Shown here in pieces: positions 24,086 through 35,026 of a stretch of 64,000 nt of DNA. The position numbers and the translations under genes are program-made. The notes beneath the pieces are model-generated. The model saw only the letters and a list, made by a program, of their open reading frames with translations, did no database searches and had not been told where the DNA came from. Where the stretch lies: contig NZ_JAHLMF010000006.1 of assembly GCF_018919385.1 (NCBI RefSeq), positions 1 to 64,000 on the forward strand. Direction: 5' to 3'. Source of the DNA: Geomonas diazotrophica. GTDB lineage: Bacteria; Desulfobacterota; Desulfuromonadia; Geobacterales; Geobacteraceae. Each line of letters starts with the position of its first letter. Positions within the stretch are counted from its first letter, which is position 1.

Positions 24086-24490
24086 CTAGTTCTTCCAGTG
24101 CACGCTCTTCAGGGTCGCCTGGCCTGCGGCCTCCTTGCGGGTGGGTAGCATCCTGTTTTTCTCGTCGACGAAGACCAGTTTCGGCTCGTGCGCGATCGCC
24201 TCGGCGTTTTCCATGTTGACGAAGCTCGCGATGATGACCAGGTCCTGCGGCGCCACCAGCCTCGCGGCCGCGCCGTTGATGCAGATCACGCCGGAACCGC
24301 GCTCCCCCTCGATGGCGTAGGTCTCGAAACGGCTGCCGTTGGTGACGTCCCAGATGCAGACGGCCTCGTAGGGTATGATGTCGGCCGCTTCCATGAGGTC
24401 GAGATCGATGGTGATGCTCCCCTCGTAATGCAGGTCGGCACCGGTGACGGTGGCGCGGTGAATCTTGCTCTTCAGCATCTTCCTGTCCAT
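24086..24490 (-). CDS. panD: Aspartate 1-decarboxylase proenzyme
   Basis: 134 residues. Makes beta-alanine for pantothenate. HYEGSITID places the self-cleavage pair at Gly24-Ser25, the same numbering as in Escherichia coli, which supports the ATG at 24490; Ser25 becomes the pyruvoyl group. Last gene of panB-panC-panD, 4 bp after panC. Confidence 0.95.
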   Translation of the reverse strand: MDRKMLKSKIHRATVTGADLHYEGSITIDLDLMEAADIIPYEAVCIWDVTNGSRFETYAIEGERGSGVICINGAAARLVAPQDLVIIASFVNMENAEAIAHEPKLVFVDEKNRMLPTRKEAAGQATLKSVHWKN

Positions 24491-24494
24491 ATCC

Positions 24495-25334
24495 TTATTC
24501 CTCCCCTAGTACACAGTTGTCGATCAATCTTACCGGGCCGACCCGCACGGCCAGTGCGAGCAGCGTTCTCTCATCCGCTATCTGCAACGGGAGCAGGGTA
24601 TCCTGATCCCTGAACTCCAGGTAATCGAGCTCCGCGGCGCTCTCGGCCTCGATGAGGGCGAGCGCCTTTTGCCGCAGGACCGCCACTGCGCGCTCGCCGC
24701 CCCGGAAGGCCTCGCGGGCGGCCGCTATGGAGCGGGAGAGGCAGAGGGCCTGCCGGCGCTGTTCCGGATCGAGCCGCGCGTTGCGGGAACTGAGCGCCAG
24801 GCCGTCGGCCTCGCGCACGATGGGCATCCCGACGATCTCGACGTCGAAGTTGAAGTCCTGCACCATGCGCCGGATCACGGCGAGCTGCTGGAAGTCCTTC
24901 TTGCCGAAGAGGGCGACGCTCGGCATCACGATGTTGAAGAGCTTGGCGACCACGGTGGTCACGCCACGGAAATGGCCGGGACGGCTCGCGCCGCAAAGCT
25001 CGGTGGTGAGCCCCTCGACGTTCAGGTAGCTCTGGTAGCCGGCGGGGTACATGTCAGCGGCCTTGGGCGCGAAGATCACGTCCACCCCGGCCGCGGAGGC
25101 GACCTTCCGGTCGCGCTCGAAGTCGCGGGGGTAGCTGTCCAGGTCCTCGTTGACGCCGAACTGGGTCGGGTTCACGAAGATGCTGACCACGACGGTCTTG
25201 GCGCGCTTGCGCGCCTCCACCATGAGGGACGCGTGCCCCTCGTGCAGGTAGCCCATGGTGGGTACCAGGGCGATTTCGCCCCGCCTTTGCCGGGCAAACT
25301 GCTGCATCTCGGCGACGGATTCGATGATTATCAT
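24495..25334 (-). CDS. panC: Pantothenate synthetase
   Basis: 279 residues. Joins pantoate and beta-alanine with ATP. It has the [11 protein letters not shown] nucleotide motif, [34 protein letters not shown] and the ALSSRNARL loop. The ATG at 25334 overlaps the panB stop by 4 bp, so the genes are coupled. Typical length. Confidence 0.96.
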   Translation of the reverse strand: MIIIESVAEMQQFARQRRGEIALVPTMGYLHEGHASLMVEARKRAKTVVVSIFVNPTQFGVNEDLDSYPRDFERDRKVASAAGVDVIFAPKAADMYPAGYQSYLNVEGLTTELCGASRPGHFRGVTTVVAKLFNIVMPSVALFGKKDFQQLAVIRRMVQDFNFDVEIVGMPIVREADGLALSSRNARLDPEQRRQALCLSRSIAAAREAFRGGERAVAVLRQKALALIEAESAAELDYLEFRDQDTLLPLQIADERTLLALAVRVGPVRLIDNCVLGEE

Positions 25335-26134
25335 TTGAAACAATGCCTTTCTTCGGGAAATGCGCCGCCCTTGACGTCGGCGATGTAGTTGGCGACGGCC
25401 TCGCCGATGATCGGCGCGAGCTCGGCGTAGCGCTTGACGAACTTCGGGGAGTACTTGCTGCAAAGCCCCAGGATGTCGTGGATCACCAGCACCTGCCCGT
25501 CGCAATGGGGACCGGCACCGATACCGATGGTCGGTATGGTGAGTTCCTCGGTGATCCGCTTGGCAAGGGCCATCGGGATCCCCTCGAGGACCACGGCGAA
25601 GGCGCCTGCCGCCTCCACGGCGCGGGCGTCCTCGACCAGTTTCTCCGCCTGTGCGTCACCCTTCCCCTGCACCTTGTAGCCCCCCATGCGGTGCAGCGAC
25701 TGCGGGGTGAGGCCGATGTGCCCCATCACGGGGATGTCCATGGCGGTGATGGCGGCGATGGTCTCGGCGACGTTGACGCCCCCCTCGATCTTGACCGCGG
25801 CGGCACCGCCGTCCTTCACCAGCATCCCCGCGTTGAGGCGGGCGCTCTTCAGGTCGGTCTGGTAGGAGAGAAAGGGCATGTCGGCCACCACGAACGCCTT
25901 GGGGCGCGCCCGCATCACGGCTCTCGTGTGGTAGACCATGTCCTCCATGGTGACCGGCAGGGTGTTGTCGTAACCCGCCACCACGACCCCGACCGAATCG
26001 CCGACCAGGATCATGTCGATGCCTGCGGCGTCGATGAGCCCGGTCATCGGGAAGTCGTAGCTGGTGAGGACCGTTATCTTTTCCCCTTCCGCCTTCATCC
26101 TGTGAAAGTCGAGAACGGTTTTGGTCTTTTGCAT
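25331..26134 (-). CDS. panB: 3-methyl-2-oxobutanoate hydroxymethyltransferase
   Basis: 267 residues. First step of pantothenate synthesis, adding a hydroxymethyl group to ketoisovalerate with methylenetetrahydrofolate. Motifs include [37 protein letters not shown] and [15 protein letters not shown]. First gene of the panBCD operon, which is complete here. Confidence 0.96.
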   Translation of the reverse strand: MQKTKTVLDFHRMKAEGEKITVLTSYDFPMTGLIDAAGIDMILVGDSVGVVVAGYDNTLPVTMEDMVYHTRAVMRARPKAFVVADMPFLSYQTDLKSARLNAGMLVKDGGAAAVKIEGGVNVAETIAAITAMDIPVMGHIGLTPQSLHRMGGYKVQGKGDAQAEKLVEDARAVEAAGAFAVVLEGIPMALAKRITEELTIPTIGIGAGPHCDGQVLVIHDILGLCSKYSPKFVKRYAELAPIIGEAVANYIADVKGGAFPEERHCFK

Positions 26135-26531
26135 CTTTTATGCGGCTCCTGTCAGATAGCGAACGTTGAAGTTTCGGCCGAGAGCCCTCACCCCTGCCCC
26201 TCTCCCGGAGGGCGAGGGGTTAACCGTATACAGGTAAACAGAACAGGGTACCGGCGGATTCGGGGCAAGCCGGACAAGCCGCCCTGAGCCCCCTGTCCCG
26301 CCTTTCGGGCAAAAAAAAACGTCTCCGGCAGGGAAGACGCTGTATAAAGGAGCATGCGCACACGATTATGGCGCAGCTTCACTCAGCTTATCGCTTCCCG
26401 TACCGGTTCCTTGCGAAATCCAGGCGGTATGTACGTGATGTCGGCGCTCTTGGCGGCTCCACTTGTCGATAGCGGGCCAAACGCCGTTAGAAACTAACAC
26501 AACCGTTGCGGCAAAGTCCAGACTTTTCTGC
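26135..26531. other. Spacer between the chemoreceptor gene and panB
   Basis: 397 bp without a gene. It holds a REP-like palindrome (about 26188-26222: CCCTCACCCCTGCCCCTCTC then GGAGGGCGAGGGG) and the terminator at 26311-26339. The 26340-26520 stretch, downstream of the chemoreceptor on its strand, has several short complementary segments and could be a structured 3' region or small RNA, but I recognise no family. Confidence 0.5.
26311..26339 (-). terminator. Terminator upstream of panB
   Basis: On the minus strand CGTCTTCC-CTGC-CGGAGACG is followed by nine T. It would end the chemoreceptor transcript before panB. Confidence 0.8.
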
Positions 26532-28523
26532 CTACTCGGCGCTCGCCCTCATCTGCTCGAGGTCCCTGACCACCTGGCTGCTCTCCTGCTGGCGCTGCTC
26601 GATGCCGTCGAAGATCGCCTCGGCCATCCTGGTGACGTAGTCGATGCTCCCCTTGATCTCGCCGCTGTCCGCGCTTTGGCGCCCGGCGGCGTTGACCATG
26701 TCGTGGCTCATATCCTTGACATCCTCGAGGGCGCTCGCCACGGCCTTGGTCGCCTGCCCCTGCTCCTTGGAGGACTTGAAGATCTGCATGGTCATGGAGC
26801 TCACGTCCTCGATGGAACGGGTCACCAGCTGCACGCTGGTCGCCTGCTCCTCGGTGGCGAGCTTGATCTGCTCGGTCATGTCCAGCGCCTTCTGCGAGCT
26901 CTCCAGGATGCTTCCCAGCGAGGCGCCGGTCTGCTGCCCGAGCTTGACCCCCTTCTTGACCAGCTCCTTGGTGTTGGTCACGTTGTCGGCCGCGGTGCGG
27001 GACTCGGACATGATCTCCTCGATGATGCCGGTGATCTCGCCGGTGGAGAGGCCGGTCTGCAGCGAGAGGTTCCTGATCTCGTCGGCGACGACGCCGAAGC
27101 TCTTGCCGTACTCGCCTGCCTGCGCCGCGATGATGGAGGCGTTGAGCGCCAGGAGGTTGGTCCTCTTGGTGATGTCGTTGATGACGCTGACGAACCCTTC
27201 GATCCTGCCGCTGTTGGCGCTCAGGCGCTTGATCCCCTCGTAGGAGAGATCGACGGAGCGCTGGATCTCGGCCAGGGCGCCTACCGTCTCCTGCACAATG
27301 CGGGTCCCCTGCTCGGCGTGCTCCTTGACCCGGCTGGAGAGGCTGTGGGAGTGCCCGGTGCTCTTCTCCACCTGCCTGAGGGTCGAGGTGATCTGTTCCA
27401 TGGCGGAAACCGACTTGTACACCGAGTCGGAGAGCGCGTCCATGTTCTGGGTGATCTGGTCGGTGGCAACGGAGATCTGGGCGGCGGAGACGCTGGCGCT
27501 GTCGACCGATTCCATGACGCCGTGGCTTGCGGCGTCGATCTTGATGGCGCCCCCGGAGAGGGACTCGGCGGCGTTCATCAGGCGGTAGAGATTGGAGGAG
27601 AAGTTCTCCCTCTTTTGGGCAAGATCGGAGAAGGTTCTTCCCAGTTCCAGGGTGAGCCGGTCGATGGACTGCAAGAGGCTGATGCGCATCAGGGCCGCGG
27701 CCGCCTGGTCGGCGAACAGGCGGATGGTGTCGACGTCGGTATCGTTGAGGGCGCGGTGGCTCTTCTTGTTGTCCAGGCCGAACACCCCGATGGTCTCACC
27801 CTTGAGGATGATGGGGCAGAGGATGAAGGTGGAGGAGCGCAAAGGCTCGATGGAATCGTAGGGGGACTGCAGCAGGTACTCGGCGGGGTACTTGGAGATG
27901 TCTTCCACGAAGTAGACCTGCTTCTCCTGGAAGCTCTTGTAGATGACTCCGGAACGGGCGTCGAGCGGGACGGTGACCTCGGGTCCCACGGCGCTCTCGT
28001 TGCCGGCGCTGACGGCGAAGTAGAGGTTCTTGCGCTCGGCGTCCACCATGAGGACGTTGACCCGCTCGTACCCAAGCACCTCGTGCAGCCCCTCCACGCA
28101 GAGCGCCAGCACGTCGTCGCTGCGCATCGCCTTCTGGATCCGGCTGCCGATCTTGTGGAAGTTCTTGATGTTGTTGTCGAGCACCTTGTAGCGGTTCTCG
28201 AAGAGTTTCTTCTGTCCGTCGACTTCCTGGACCAGCTGGTCCAGCTTTTGACCCTTTAGGTGCAGCTCGTCGATGGCACGGCCGATGAAGAAGCCGACGA
28301 CGGCAAGCACGACCGCGGTCCCAACGCCCATGTAGACGTAAAGGGCCATGCCCTGGGCGCTGTGGGTCATCTCCGAGAAGAGCTGGGAGCTGAGGGGGAG
28401 GTTGGGGTCCGAGAACAGCAAAAGACGCAGGATGATCCATCCCAGGGGGGCCATGGACCCCATAAAAAAGCCGGCAAGCGCGTAGAGCTGGCTCCTGTTG
28501 GCTCCGGCGATCGGGTTCTTCAT
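26532..28523 (-). CDS. Methyl-accepting chemotaxis protein with GAF domain
   Basis: 663 residues. Two N-terminal helices (about 14-36 and 60-82) give a short periplasmic loop, so sensing is probably cytoplasmic. A GAF domain (about 125-285: [19 protein letters not shown]...[16 protein letters not shown]) precedes the signalling domain, whose tip is [40 protein letters not shown]. The tip resembles the canonical hairpin but has AAQAGE in place of AARAGE. No HAMP is obvious. Ligand unknown; small molecule or redox cue bound by GAF is an inference. Confidence 0.9.
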   Translation of the reverse strand: MKNPIAGANRSQLYALAGFFMGSMAPLGWIILRLLLFSDPNLPLSSQLFSEMTHSAQGMALYVYMGVGTAVVLAVVGFFIGRAIDELHLKGQKLDQLVQEVDGQKKLFENRYKVLDNNIKNFHKIGSRIQKAMRSDDVLALCVEGLHEVLGYERVNVLMVDAERKNLYFAVSAGNESAVGPEVTVPLDARSGVIYKSFQEKQVYFVEDISKYPAEYLLQSPYDSIEPLRSSTFILCPIILKGETIGVFGLDNKKSHRALNDTDVDTIRLFADQAAAALMRISLLQSIDRLTLELGRTFSDLAQKRENFSSNLYRLMNAAESLSGGAIKIDAASHGVMESVDSASVSAAQISVATDQITQNMDALSDSVYKSVSAMEQITSTLRQVEKSTGHSHSLSSRVKEHAEQGTRIVQETVGALAEIQRSVDLSYEGIKRLSANSGRIEGFVSVINDITKRTNLLALNASIIAAQAGEYGKSFGVVADEIRNLSLQTGLSTGEITGIIEEIMSESRTAADNVTNTKELVKKGVKLGQQTGASLGSILESSQKALDMTEQIKLATEEQATSVQLVTRSIEDVSSMTMQIFKSSKEQGQATKAVASALEDVKDMSHDMVNAAGRQSADSGEIKGSIDYVTRMAEAIFDGIEQRQQESSQVVRDLEQMRASAE

Positions 28524-28623
28524 ATGTAAACCACCTCGTTGCGTTCTTTGCCGCTGGGTGCGGCCGGAGAAATTTTCCGCAGTCTAGTTCAGAGATTAGG
28601 CAAAGTCAACCATATCCTTAAAG

Positions 28624-29709
28624 CTATCTACCCAGCATGATTCCCAATGCCTCGGCATGCCGCACCATCTCCCCGGCGGGATCGATGAGGTTCAGGCTGC
28701 GCACGGCGTCCTCGATGGGGACCGAGGTGATGCGCCGCCCCTTGAGGCAGACCATCTGCCCGAACAAACCGGCCTCGACCAATTCCACCGCCTTCACCCC
28801 GAACCTGCTGCCGACGCAGCGGTCGAAGGTGGAGGGAGTGCCGCCGCGCTGCAGATGCCCCAGCACGGTGACCCTGATGTCCATCTCGAGGACGCCGCCC
28901 AGTTCCCGGGACAGCGCCTCCCCCACCCCGCCCAGCCTTTCCACCACGGATTTGCCGCCGGCCGTCTCCTTGAGCACCCGGTTTCCACCCTTGGGATAGG
29001 CCCCTTCGGCGACCACGACCACGCTGAAGCGCCGGCCGCGTTTGCAGCGCTCGATGATGGCGTCGCGGATCCTGTCGATGTCGTAGGGGATTTCCGGGAT
29101 GAGGATGACGTCGGCGCCGCCGGCGATGCCCGATTCGAGGGCGATCCAGCCGGCGTAGCGTCCCATCACCTCGAGCACCATGACGCGGTGATGGCTTTCC
29201 GCGGTGGAATGAAGCTTGTCGAGGGCGTCGGTCGCGGTCTCGAGGGCGGTGTTGTAGCCGAAGGTGACGTCGGTCTCCAGAAGGTCGTTGTCGATGGTCT
29301 TTGGAACCCCCACGATGGGGATGCCGCGCCTCATCATCTCCTGGGCGATCTTGAGGGAACCGTCCCCCCCCACGACGACCAGCGCGTCCAGGCCGAGCTT
29401 GACAATCCGGGAGCGGACCTCGTCGGAGACGTCGACCAGTTCCACCTTCCCCTCGCGCATGATGGGGAAGGCGAAGGGGTTGCCGCGGTTGGAGGTGCCG
29501 AGGATGGTGCCGCCGCGCGGCAGGATGCCGCGCACCTCCTCGAGTCCCAGAGGCCGGCACTTTTCCGGGTGGAGGAAACCGTCGAAGCCGTCCTCTATGC
29601 CGACCACCTCCCAGCCGCGCCCGACCGCCGCCTTCACCACCCCCCTGATCACCGCGTTCAGCCCCGGGCAGTCCCCGCCTCCGGTCAAAATACCTATCTT
29701 CGTGGTCAT
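28624..29709 (-). CDS. pfkA: 6-phosphofructokinase
   Basis: 361 residues from the ATG at 29709, preceded by AAGGGGGGG. Phosphorylates fructose 6-phosphate in glycolysis. TGGGDCPGLNAVIRG binds nucleotide, GGDGSLKIA has Gly at the ATP/PPi discriminating position, which favours ATP, and PKTIDNDLLETDVTFGYNTA, MGRYAGWIAL and GHLQRGG complete the site. The PKTIDND and length fit the group III (mixed-substrate) PFKs more than the E. coli type. Confidence 0.92.
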   Translation of the reverse strand: MTTKIGILTGGGDCPGLNAVIRGVVKAAVGRGWEVVGIEDGFDGFLHPEKCRPLGLEEVRGILPRGGTILGTSNRGNPFAFPIMREGKVELVDVSDEVRSRIVKLGLDALVVVGGDGSLKIAQEMMRRGIPIVGVPKTIDNDLLETDVTFGYNTALETATDALDKLHSTAESHHRVMVLEVMGRYAGWIALESGIAGGADVILIPEIPYDIDRIRDAIIERCKRGRRFSVVVVAEGAYPKGGNRVLKETAGGKSVVERLGGVGEALSRELGGVLEMDIRVTVLGHLQRGGTPSTFDRCVGSRFGVKAVELVEAGLFGQMVCLKGRRITSVPIEDAVRSLNLIDPAGEMVRHAEALGIMLGR

Positions 29710-29821
29710 CGTCCCCCCCTTAAGAATGCTCACGCAAAGACGCTAAGACGCCAAGCGAAGCAAAAAAATTGACAGACGCCTTTGTCTTTCTTTGCGCCTT
29801 TGCGCCTTTGCGTGAGGCGCT

Positions 29822-30460
29822 TCACCTCAGCGCATCGAGTATGGCCTGCGGCTCCAGGCGGTTGCGGGGATCGCTGTCGGCATAGCTGGTGATGATCCTG
29901 CCGTCCCGCCCCACCACGAAGGTGCCGGGCATGGGGAGCTCCCAGGACTCGTCGGCGTTGAACTCGGGAAGGTTCACCCCAAGCCCCTGGTAAAGATCGC
30001 GCACCCATTCGGGAAGCCGGTACACGAGACCGTAACGGCGCGCCACCACGTTGCCCAAATCGCTCAACACCTCGTACTGCAGGAAATTGTTCAACAGCGT
30101 CGCCTGCGACTTGTCCGGACCCTGCGGCGAAATCGCCATCAGGGAAGCGCCGCGCTCCAGTATCTGCGGGAGAATCTTCTGGTAGGCCCTCAACTGAAGG
30201 CTGCAGTAGGGTCACCAGATCCCCCGGTAGAAGGTGACCACGGCGGGACCGTGCGCGAGCGCGTCGGCCAGCGCGACCGGAATCCCCACCGCGTTGGGAA
30301 GCACGAAGTCGGGGGCCGTTTCGCCCGCCTTGGGAACCTCGGCCGTGATCACCTTCTGCGCGATCTCGGCGTAGGCGCGCTCCAATTGCGCCTTCACCTC
30401 CGGGAGGAACCCCTTGCCCTGTTCCAGTCGTTCGATCTGAGATCTGAGGTCCTGCTCCAT
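29822..30460 (-). CDS. Selenocysteine-containing peroxiredoxin (UGA at codon 83)
   Basis: 212 residues when the in-frame TGA at 30212-30214 is read through. Upstream: PDFVLPNAVGIPVALADALAHG-AVVTFYRGIW; downstream: PYCSLQLRAYQKILPQILERG. In AhpC/TSA-type peroxiredoxins the phrase is FYRG-W-C-PYC, so the TGA replaces the peroxidatic Cys in an otherwise perfect U-x-x-C motif. Both halves keep the family sequence and the frame is continuous. A small stem (GCCUU-CAGUUG-AGGGC) begins about 11 bases after the UGA and could be a bacterial SECIS element. The ATG has GGAGG six bases before it. The protein would reduce peroxides using thiol donors. Automatic gene callers would split it into two fragments. 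Confidence 0.9.
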
Positions 30461-30600
30461 GCTGCACCTCCGATTTTTTTTCCGCTGTCGCCCGCTTTTT
30501 GCCAGCCACGCCAGCGATCCATTGTACGCGGATTCGGCAAAACGTCAATGTTTCCCCACAATTCGGCGGCAGCGGCACAGATTCAGACAATCGAATATTT

Positions 30601-30614
30601 TTGACGCAGGTCAT
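30601..30614. promoter_or_regulatory. FNR/HcpR-type inverted repeat
   Basis: TTGAC-GCAG-GTCAT, a near-palindrome of the CRP/FNR class, 58 bp before the first gene of the rightward redox-stress operon and about 140 bp before the divergent peroxiredoxin. Candidate site for an oxygen- or NO-responsive regulator. Confidence 0.45.
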
Positions 30615-30671
30615 AAACAATTTGAGGCGGGAGGGGTATTGTCAGATCATCAAGAACACGGGAGGAAGCAG

Positions 30672-30908
30672 ATGGAATTCAAAAACGGCTTGGGCGATAC
30701 GGCGATTCAAAACGTGATAGCGAACCACCCGGAGATCGGGGAGATCCTGAACCGCTACGAGATCGGATGCGTCACCTGCAAGGTCGGCATCTGCCTTCTC
30801 AAAGATGTGGTTTCCATCCACGGTCTGACTCCGGAGCAGGAGACGGCGGTGGAAAAAGAGATAAATGACTATTTGGACGCAAAAGAGGAAAATCGCAGGG
30901 TCGCCTAG
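30672..30908 (+). CDS. DUF1858/RIC-N-like small protein
   Basis: 78 residues. IQNVIANHPEIGEILNRYEIGCVTCKVGICLLKDVV resembles the N-terminal domain of iron-sulfur cluster repair (RIC/ScdA) proteins and DUF1858, which share a pattern of hydrophobic helix then a cysteine-bearing loop. Three Cys (in CVTCKVGIC) may bind a metal. GGAGG at 30661-30665 supports the ATG. It is the first of three rightward genes, together a likely nitrosative or oxidative stress unit. Confidence 0.65.
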   Translation: MEFKNGLGDTAIQNVIANHPEIGEILNRYEIGCVTCKVGICLLKDVVSIHGLTPEQETAVEKEINDYLDAKEENRRVA

Positions 30909-30972
30909 AAAAATCGAAACGGCACACGCCACAACCAAAACGAAGACAACCATATAAAAGGGAGAAACGAAA

Positions 30973-31431
30973 ATGGCACATGCAGGATGCGGCTGCCCCG
31001 GCAGCATGGCAAGGGTTATCGAGAGGAACGAGGCAACCGAGAACGAGAGCACCGTGAAGGCGGCTTCCGAGCTCAGGCAGTGGCCGGTGCAGCTGCACCT
31101 GGTCCCGCCGACCGCACCGTGGTTCCAGGACAGCGAGATACTGATCGCCGCCGACTGCGTGGCCTTCGCCCTGGGGAGCTTCCACAGCGACCTGTTGAAG
31201 GGCAAGGCGCTGGCGATCGCCTGCCCGAAGCTCGACGACACCGCCCCGTACGTGGAGAAGCTGGCCCGGATCTTCAGCGAGAACAACGTGAAGAGCATCA
31301 CCGTCGCGATCATGGAAGTCCCCTGCTGCCGCGGCCTCGACGTGATGGTACGCCAGGCGCTGGCCCAGTCCGGCAAGGAGATCCCGCTGGAGACCGCGGT
31401 GATCGGCATCAACGGTGAGAGGAGAAACTAG
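30973..31431 (+). CDS. Iron-sulfur protein-like, cysteine-rich N-terminus
   Basis: 152 residues. AGCGCPGS at the N-terminus and IMEVPCCRGLD late in the chain frame a core LIAADCVAFALGSFHSDLLKGKALAIACPKLDD, which is the C-terminal part of a family annotated as 4Fe-4S-binding or CoA-disulfide-type proteins that usually accompany ferredoxin domains. Here the ferredoxin part is missing. Second gene of the operon, 4 bp before the hemerythrin gene. Confidence 0.65.
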   Translation: MAHAGCGCPGSMARVIERNEATENESTVKAASELRQWPVQLHLVPPTAPWFQDSEILIAADCVAFALGSFHSDLLKGKALAIACPKLDDTAPYVEKLARIFSENNVKSITVAIMEVPCCRGLDVMVRQALAQSGKEIPLETAVIGINGERRN

Positions 31432-31434
31432 GTC

Positions 31435-31983
31435 ATGAAACAGGACATCACCCAAAGGCTAAAGGACGAGCACCAGTTGATACTGAGGATGCTCGCCCTT
31501 CTGGAGAAAAACGCGCGGCTCACCGAGGAAGGAAGCTTCAAGAATTACCAGTTCTACCTGGACGGTGTGGACTTCATCAGGAACTACGCCGACCGTTTCC
31601 ACCACGCCAAGGAGGAGGATGTCCTGTTCGAAGCGCTGGTGGCAAACGGCATGCCCCGGGAGAACAGCCCGGTGGCAGCCATGCTGATGGAACACGACCT
31701 GGGGCGCTCCTACGTGAAGGGGATGGAAGAGGCGGCGACAAGGGCGCTGAAGGGCGAGGCCGGGCAGGAAGAGGCCATCGTCGCCAACGCCAGGGGGTAC
31801 CTGGACCTTCTGCGCGAGCACATCGCCAAGGAGGACGACATCCTCTACCCGCTCGCCGAGCGGATCCTTCCCGAGGGTGTCCGTCACGGCATAGTCGCCG
31901 GGTATCAGAAGGCGGAGCAGAAGTCGGAGACCGGATTCGAGGAGCACTACCGGAGCGTGGTGGAGAAGTACGAGAGAGGCTGA
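31435..31983 (+). CDS. Hemerythrin domain protein
   Basis: 182 residues of HHE-type four-helix bundle: KDEHQLILRML, FHHAKEEDVLFEAL, MEHDLGRSYV and REHIAKEDDILYPLAERIL provide the His/Glu ligands of a di-iron site. It binds oxygen or NO, or acts in iron-sulfur repair as in RIC proteins. With the DUF1858-like and Fe-S genes it looks like a split repair-of-iron-centres unit. Confidence 0.88.
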   Translation: MKQDITQRLKDEHQLILRMLALLEKNARLTEEGSFKNYQFYLDGVDFIRNYADRFHHAKEEDVLFEALVANGMPRENSPVAAMLMEHDLGRSYVKGMEEAATRALKGEAGQEEAIVANARGYLDLLREHIAKEDDILYPLAERILPEGVRHGIVAGYQKAEQKSETGFEEHYRSVVEKYERG

Positions 31984-31998
31984 CGGACATCTAAGCCT

Positions 31999-32038
31999 AA
32001 GTTCTATGTTCTACGTTCTAGGTTCTAGGTTCTAGGTT
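31999..32038. repeat. Heptamer repeat (GTTCTAG-like)
   Basis: Imperfect tandem units of GTTCTAG/ACGTTCT downstream of the hemerythrin gene. The same unit in the opposite orientation reappears at 37107-37183. Confidence 0.75.
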
Positions 32039-32171
32039 AAACGCAGACCTGAAGACGGAACACGGAGAAACCACGGAGGTCACGGAGTAAGGAAATAGTT
32101 CGGCCCCCCCCTGAACTGCCTTTACTCTGTGGCCTCTGCGGCCTCGGTGTCATATGCGGTAACGCCTTAAA

Positions 32172-32210
32172 AAAGAAAGGGCGGGGATTCGATATCCCCG
32201 CCCTTTCTTT
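32172..32210. terminator. Bidirectional terminator
   Basis: AAAGAAAGGGCGGGGAT-TCGAT-ATCCCCGCCCTTTCTTT between the convergent hemerythrin and hom genes. Confidence 0.88.
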
Positions 32211-32231
32211 GTCCTGGCTGCTACAAGTCCG

Positions 32232-33539
<1,308 letters not shown>

Positions 33540-33574
33540 ATTCCCTCTTTGATCGATTTCAGATTTAAATTCAA

Positions 33575-33830
33575 AGGCATTGAACAGGGATAAAAGGGAT
33601 CAAAGGGATAACAACTGAAGCACATCACCTGAAGCAAATCCCCCTTGTCCCCCCTTCGCAAAGGGGGGGACGTTAGGCAGAGTTCTCATCCCGGGTTCCA
33701 GTTTATCCGGTTTCGGTTTAACCCGTTTTATGCTTTAACGGGTTATCCGGTTCATGGTTTATCCCGTTTATCCCTTTTATCCCTGTTATTTATGTTTTCC
33801 TGTTTATCCGGTTTATTCCTTGTCGGTCAC
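33575..33830. repeat. Irregular short repeats around GTTTATCC(C/G)
   Basis: Degenerate units such as GGGATAAAAGGGATCAAAGG and GTTTATCCGGTTTATCC recur across the hom-nusB spacer. No gene is present. They are low-complexity and differ in unit from the other spacers of this cluster. Confidence 0.65.
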
Positions 33831-34250
33831 CGTGGAGGCGATCTCGTCCAGGATGCCGTTCACGAAGGAGGCGGAATCGTCGGCGCCGAACTTCTTGGCG
33901 ACCTCGATGGCCTCGTTCATGGTGACGTTCTTCGGGATGTCCGGACGGAACAAAAGCTCGAACACGGCCAGGCGCAGGATGTTCAGATCCACGCGCGCCA
34001 TGCGGGCCATGCTCCAGTGTTTCGATTTCTCGGCGATGCGGCCGTCGATCTCCTGCAGGTGGCTGGCAACCCCGGCGACCAGCTCGGACGCGAAGGCGTA
34101 GGCCTTGGAGTTGGCCGAAAGGGTCGGGTCCTCACCTTCGCCGAAGCTCTCGACGATGCGTTTGAGCGTGATGTTCGGGTCCTGCGTCACCAGGTCCTTG
34201 GAGTAGAGCGCCTGCAGCGCCAGTTCTCTACCTTCTCTGCGTGTGGTCAA
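33813..34250 (-). CDS. nusB: Transcription antitermination factor NusB
   Basis: 145 residues, all-helical: [16 protein letters not shown], then [17 protein letters not shown]...[29 protein letters not shown]. Binds boxA RNA with NusE in rRNA antitermination. Starts with TTG at 34250 directly after the ribH stop, with GGGAGATG upstream. The ribH-nusB pairing is common in proteobacteria. Confidence 0.95.
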   Translation of the reverse strand: MTTRREGRELALQALYSKDLVTQDPNITLKRIVESFGEGEDPTLSANSKAYAFASELVAGVASHLQEIDGRIAEKSKHWSMARMARVDLNILRLAVFELLFRPDIPKNVTMNEAIEVAKKFGADDSASFVNGILDEIASTVTDKE

Positions 34251-34718
34251 TTATTTCATCTCCCTGAACAGGTTTGCGGTTTCGATCACCGTCACGGCGG
34301 CCTCGAATCCCTTGTTGCCGGCCTTGGTCCCGGCACGTTCGATGGCCTGCTCGATGGTGTCAGTGGTCAGTACGCCGAAGGCGACGGGAACCCCGGTCTC
34401 CAGGGAGACGTGGGCGATCCCCTTGGATACCTCGGAGGAAACGTAGTCGAAGTGGGGGGTGGAACCGCGGATCACGGCACCCAGGCAGATCAGGGCGTCG
34501 TAGCTGCCTGTTTTGGCCAGCTTCTGCGCGGCAAGCGGGATCTCGAAGGCACCCGGCACGCGGACCACGGTGATCTGCTGGTCATCGGCGCCGTGGCGCA
34601 CCAGGGCGTCCAGCGCCCCCTCGAGGAGCCTTTCCCCGATGAAGCTGTTGAAGCGGCCGACCACGATGGCGAACTTGAGCCCTTCGGCGTTCAGCTTTCC
34701 CTCTAAATATTTAGGCAT
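34251..34718 (-). CDS. ribH: 6,7-dimethyl-8-ribityllumazine synthase
   Basis: 155 residues from the ATG at 34718. Condenses the pyrimidine and butanone-phosphate precursors of riboflavin. Motifs: [54 protein letters not shown] and [26 protein letters not shown]. Fifth of the rib genes, next to nusB. Confidence 0.96.
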   Translation of the reverse strand: MPKYLEGKLNAEGLKFAIVVGRFNSFIGERLLEGALDALVRHGADDQQITVVRVPGAFEIPLAAQKLAKTGSYDALICLGAVIRGSTPHFDYVSSEVSKGIAHVSLETGVPVAFGVLTTDTIEQAIERAGTKAGNKGFEAAVTVIETANLFREMK

Positions 34719-34732
34719 AATGACTCCAATCA

Positions 34733-34887
34733 AAGATTAAGATTAAGATTAAGACTAAGACTAAGATTAAGACTAAGACTAAGACTAAGACTAAGACTAA
34801 GAGTAAGACTAAGACTAAGACTAAGACTAAGACTAAGACTAAGACTAAGACTAAGACTAAGATAAAGATAAAGATAAAGATAAAGAT
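34733..34887. repeat. Hexanucleotide tandem repeat (GACTAA)n
   Basis: About 25 units of GACTAA with variants GATTAA, GAGTAA and GATAAA fill the space between ribBA and ribH. The poly-Leu/Val frame across it on the minus strand is a by-product of the repeat. Confidence 0.92.
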
Positions 34888-34907
34888 GAAGACCAAGTTA
34901 CAGAGGG

Positions 34908-35026
34908 GATTCCTCAATCTTAATCTTTATCTTTATCTGCCTTTCAGGATTCCTCAATCTTAATCTTTATCTTTATCTGCTTTTCAAGATTCCTCAATCC
35001 TAATTTTTATCTTTATCTGCTTTTCA
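34908..35026. repeat. Three 40-bp tandem repeats at the ribBA 3' end
   Basis: Units starting GATTCCTCAATC at 34908, 34948 and 34988 repeat with a 40-bp period. The last unit includes the ribBA stop codon, so the array may have grown from the gene end. Confidence 0.88.

Noticed and set aside
26463-28259. Long open frame opposite the chemoreceptor gene
   Set aside because: High-GC antisense frame; the opposite strand has an unambiguous MCP.
34711-34917. Gene for a Leu-Val repeat protein
   Set aside because: It is a by-product of the GACTAA hexamer array; no ribosome site or conserved domain.
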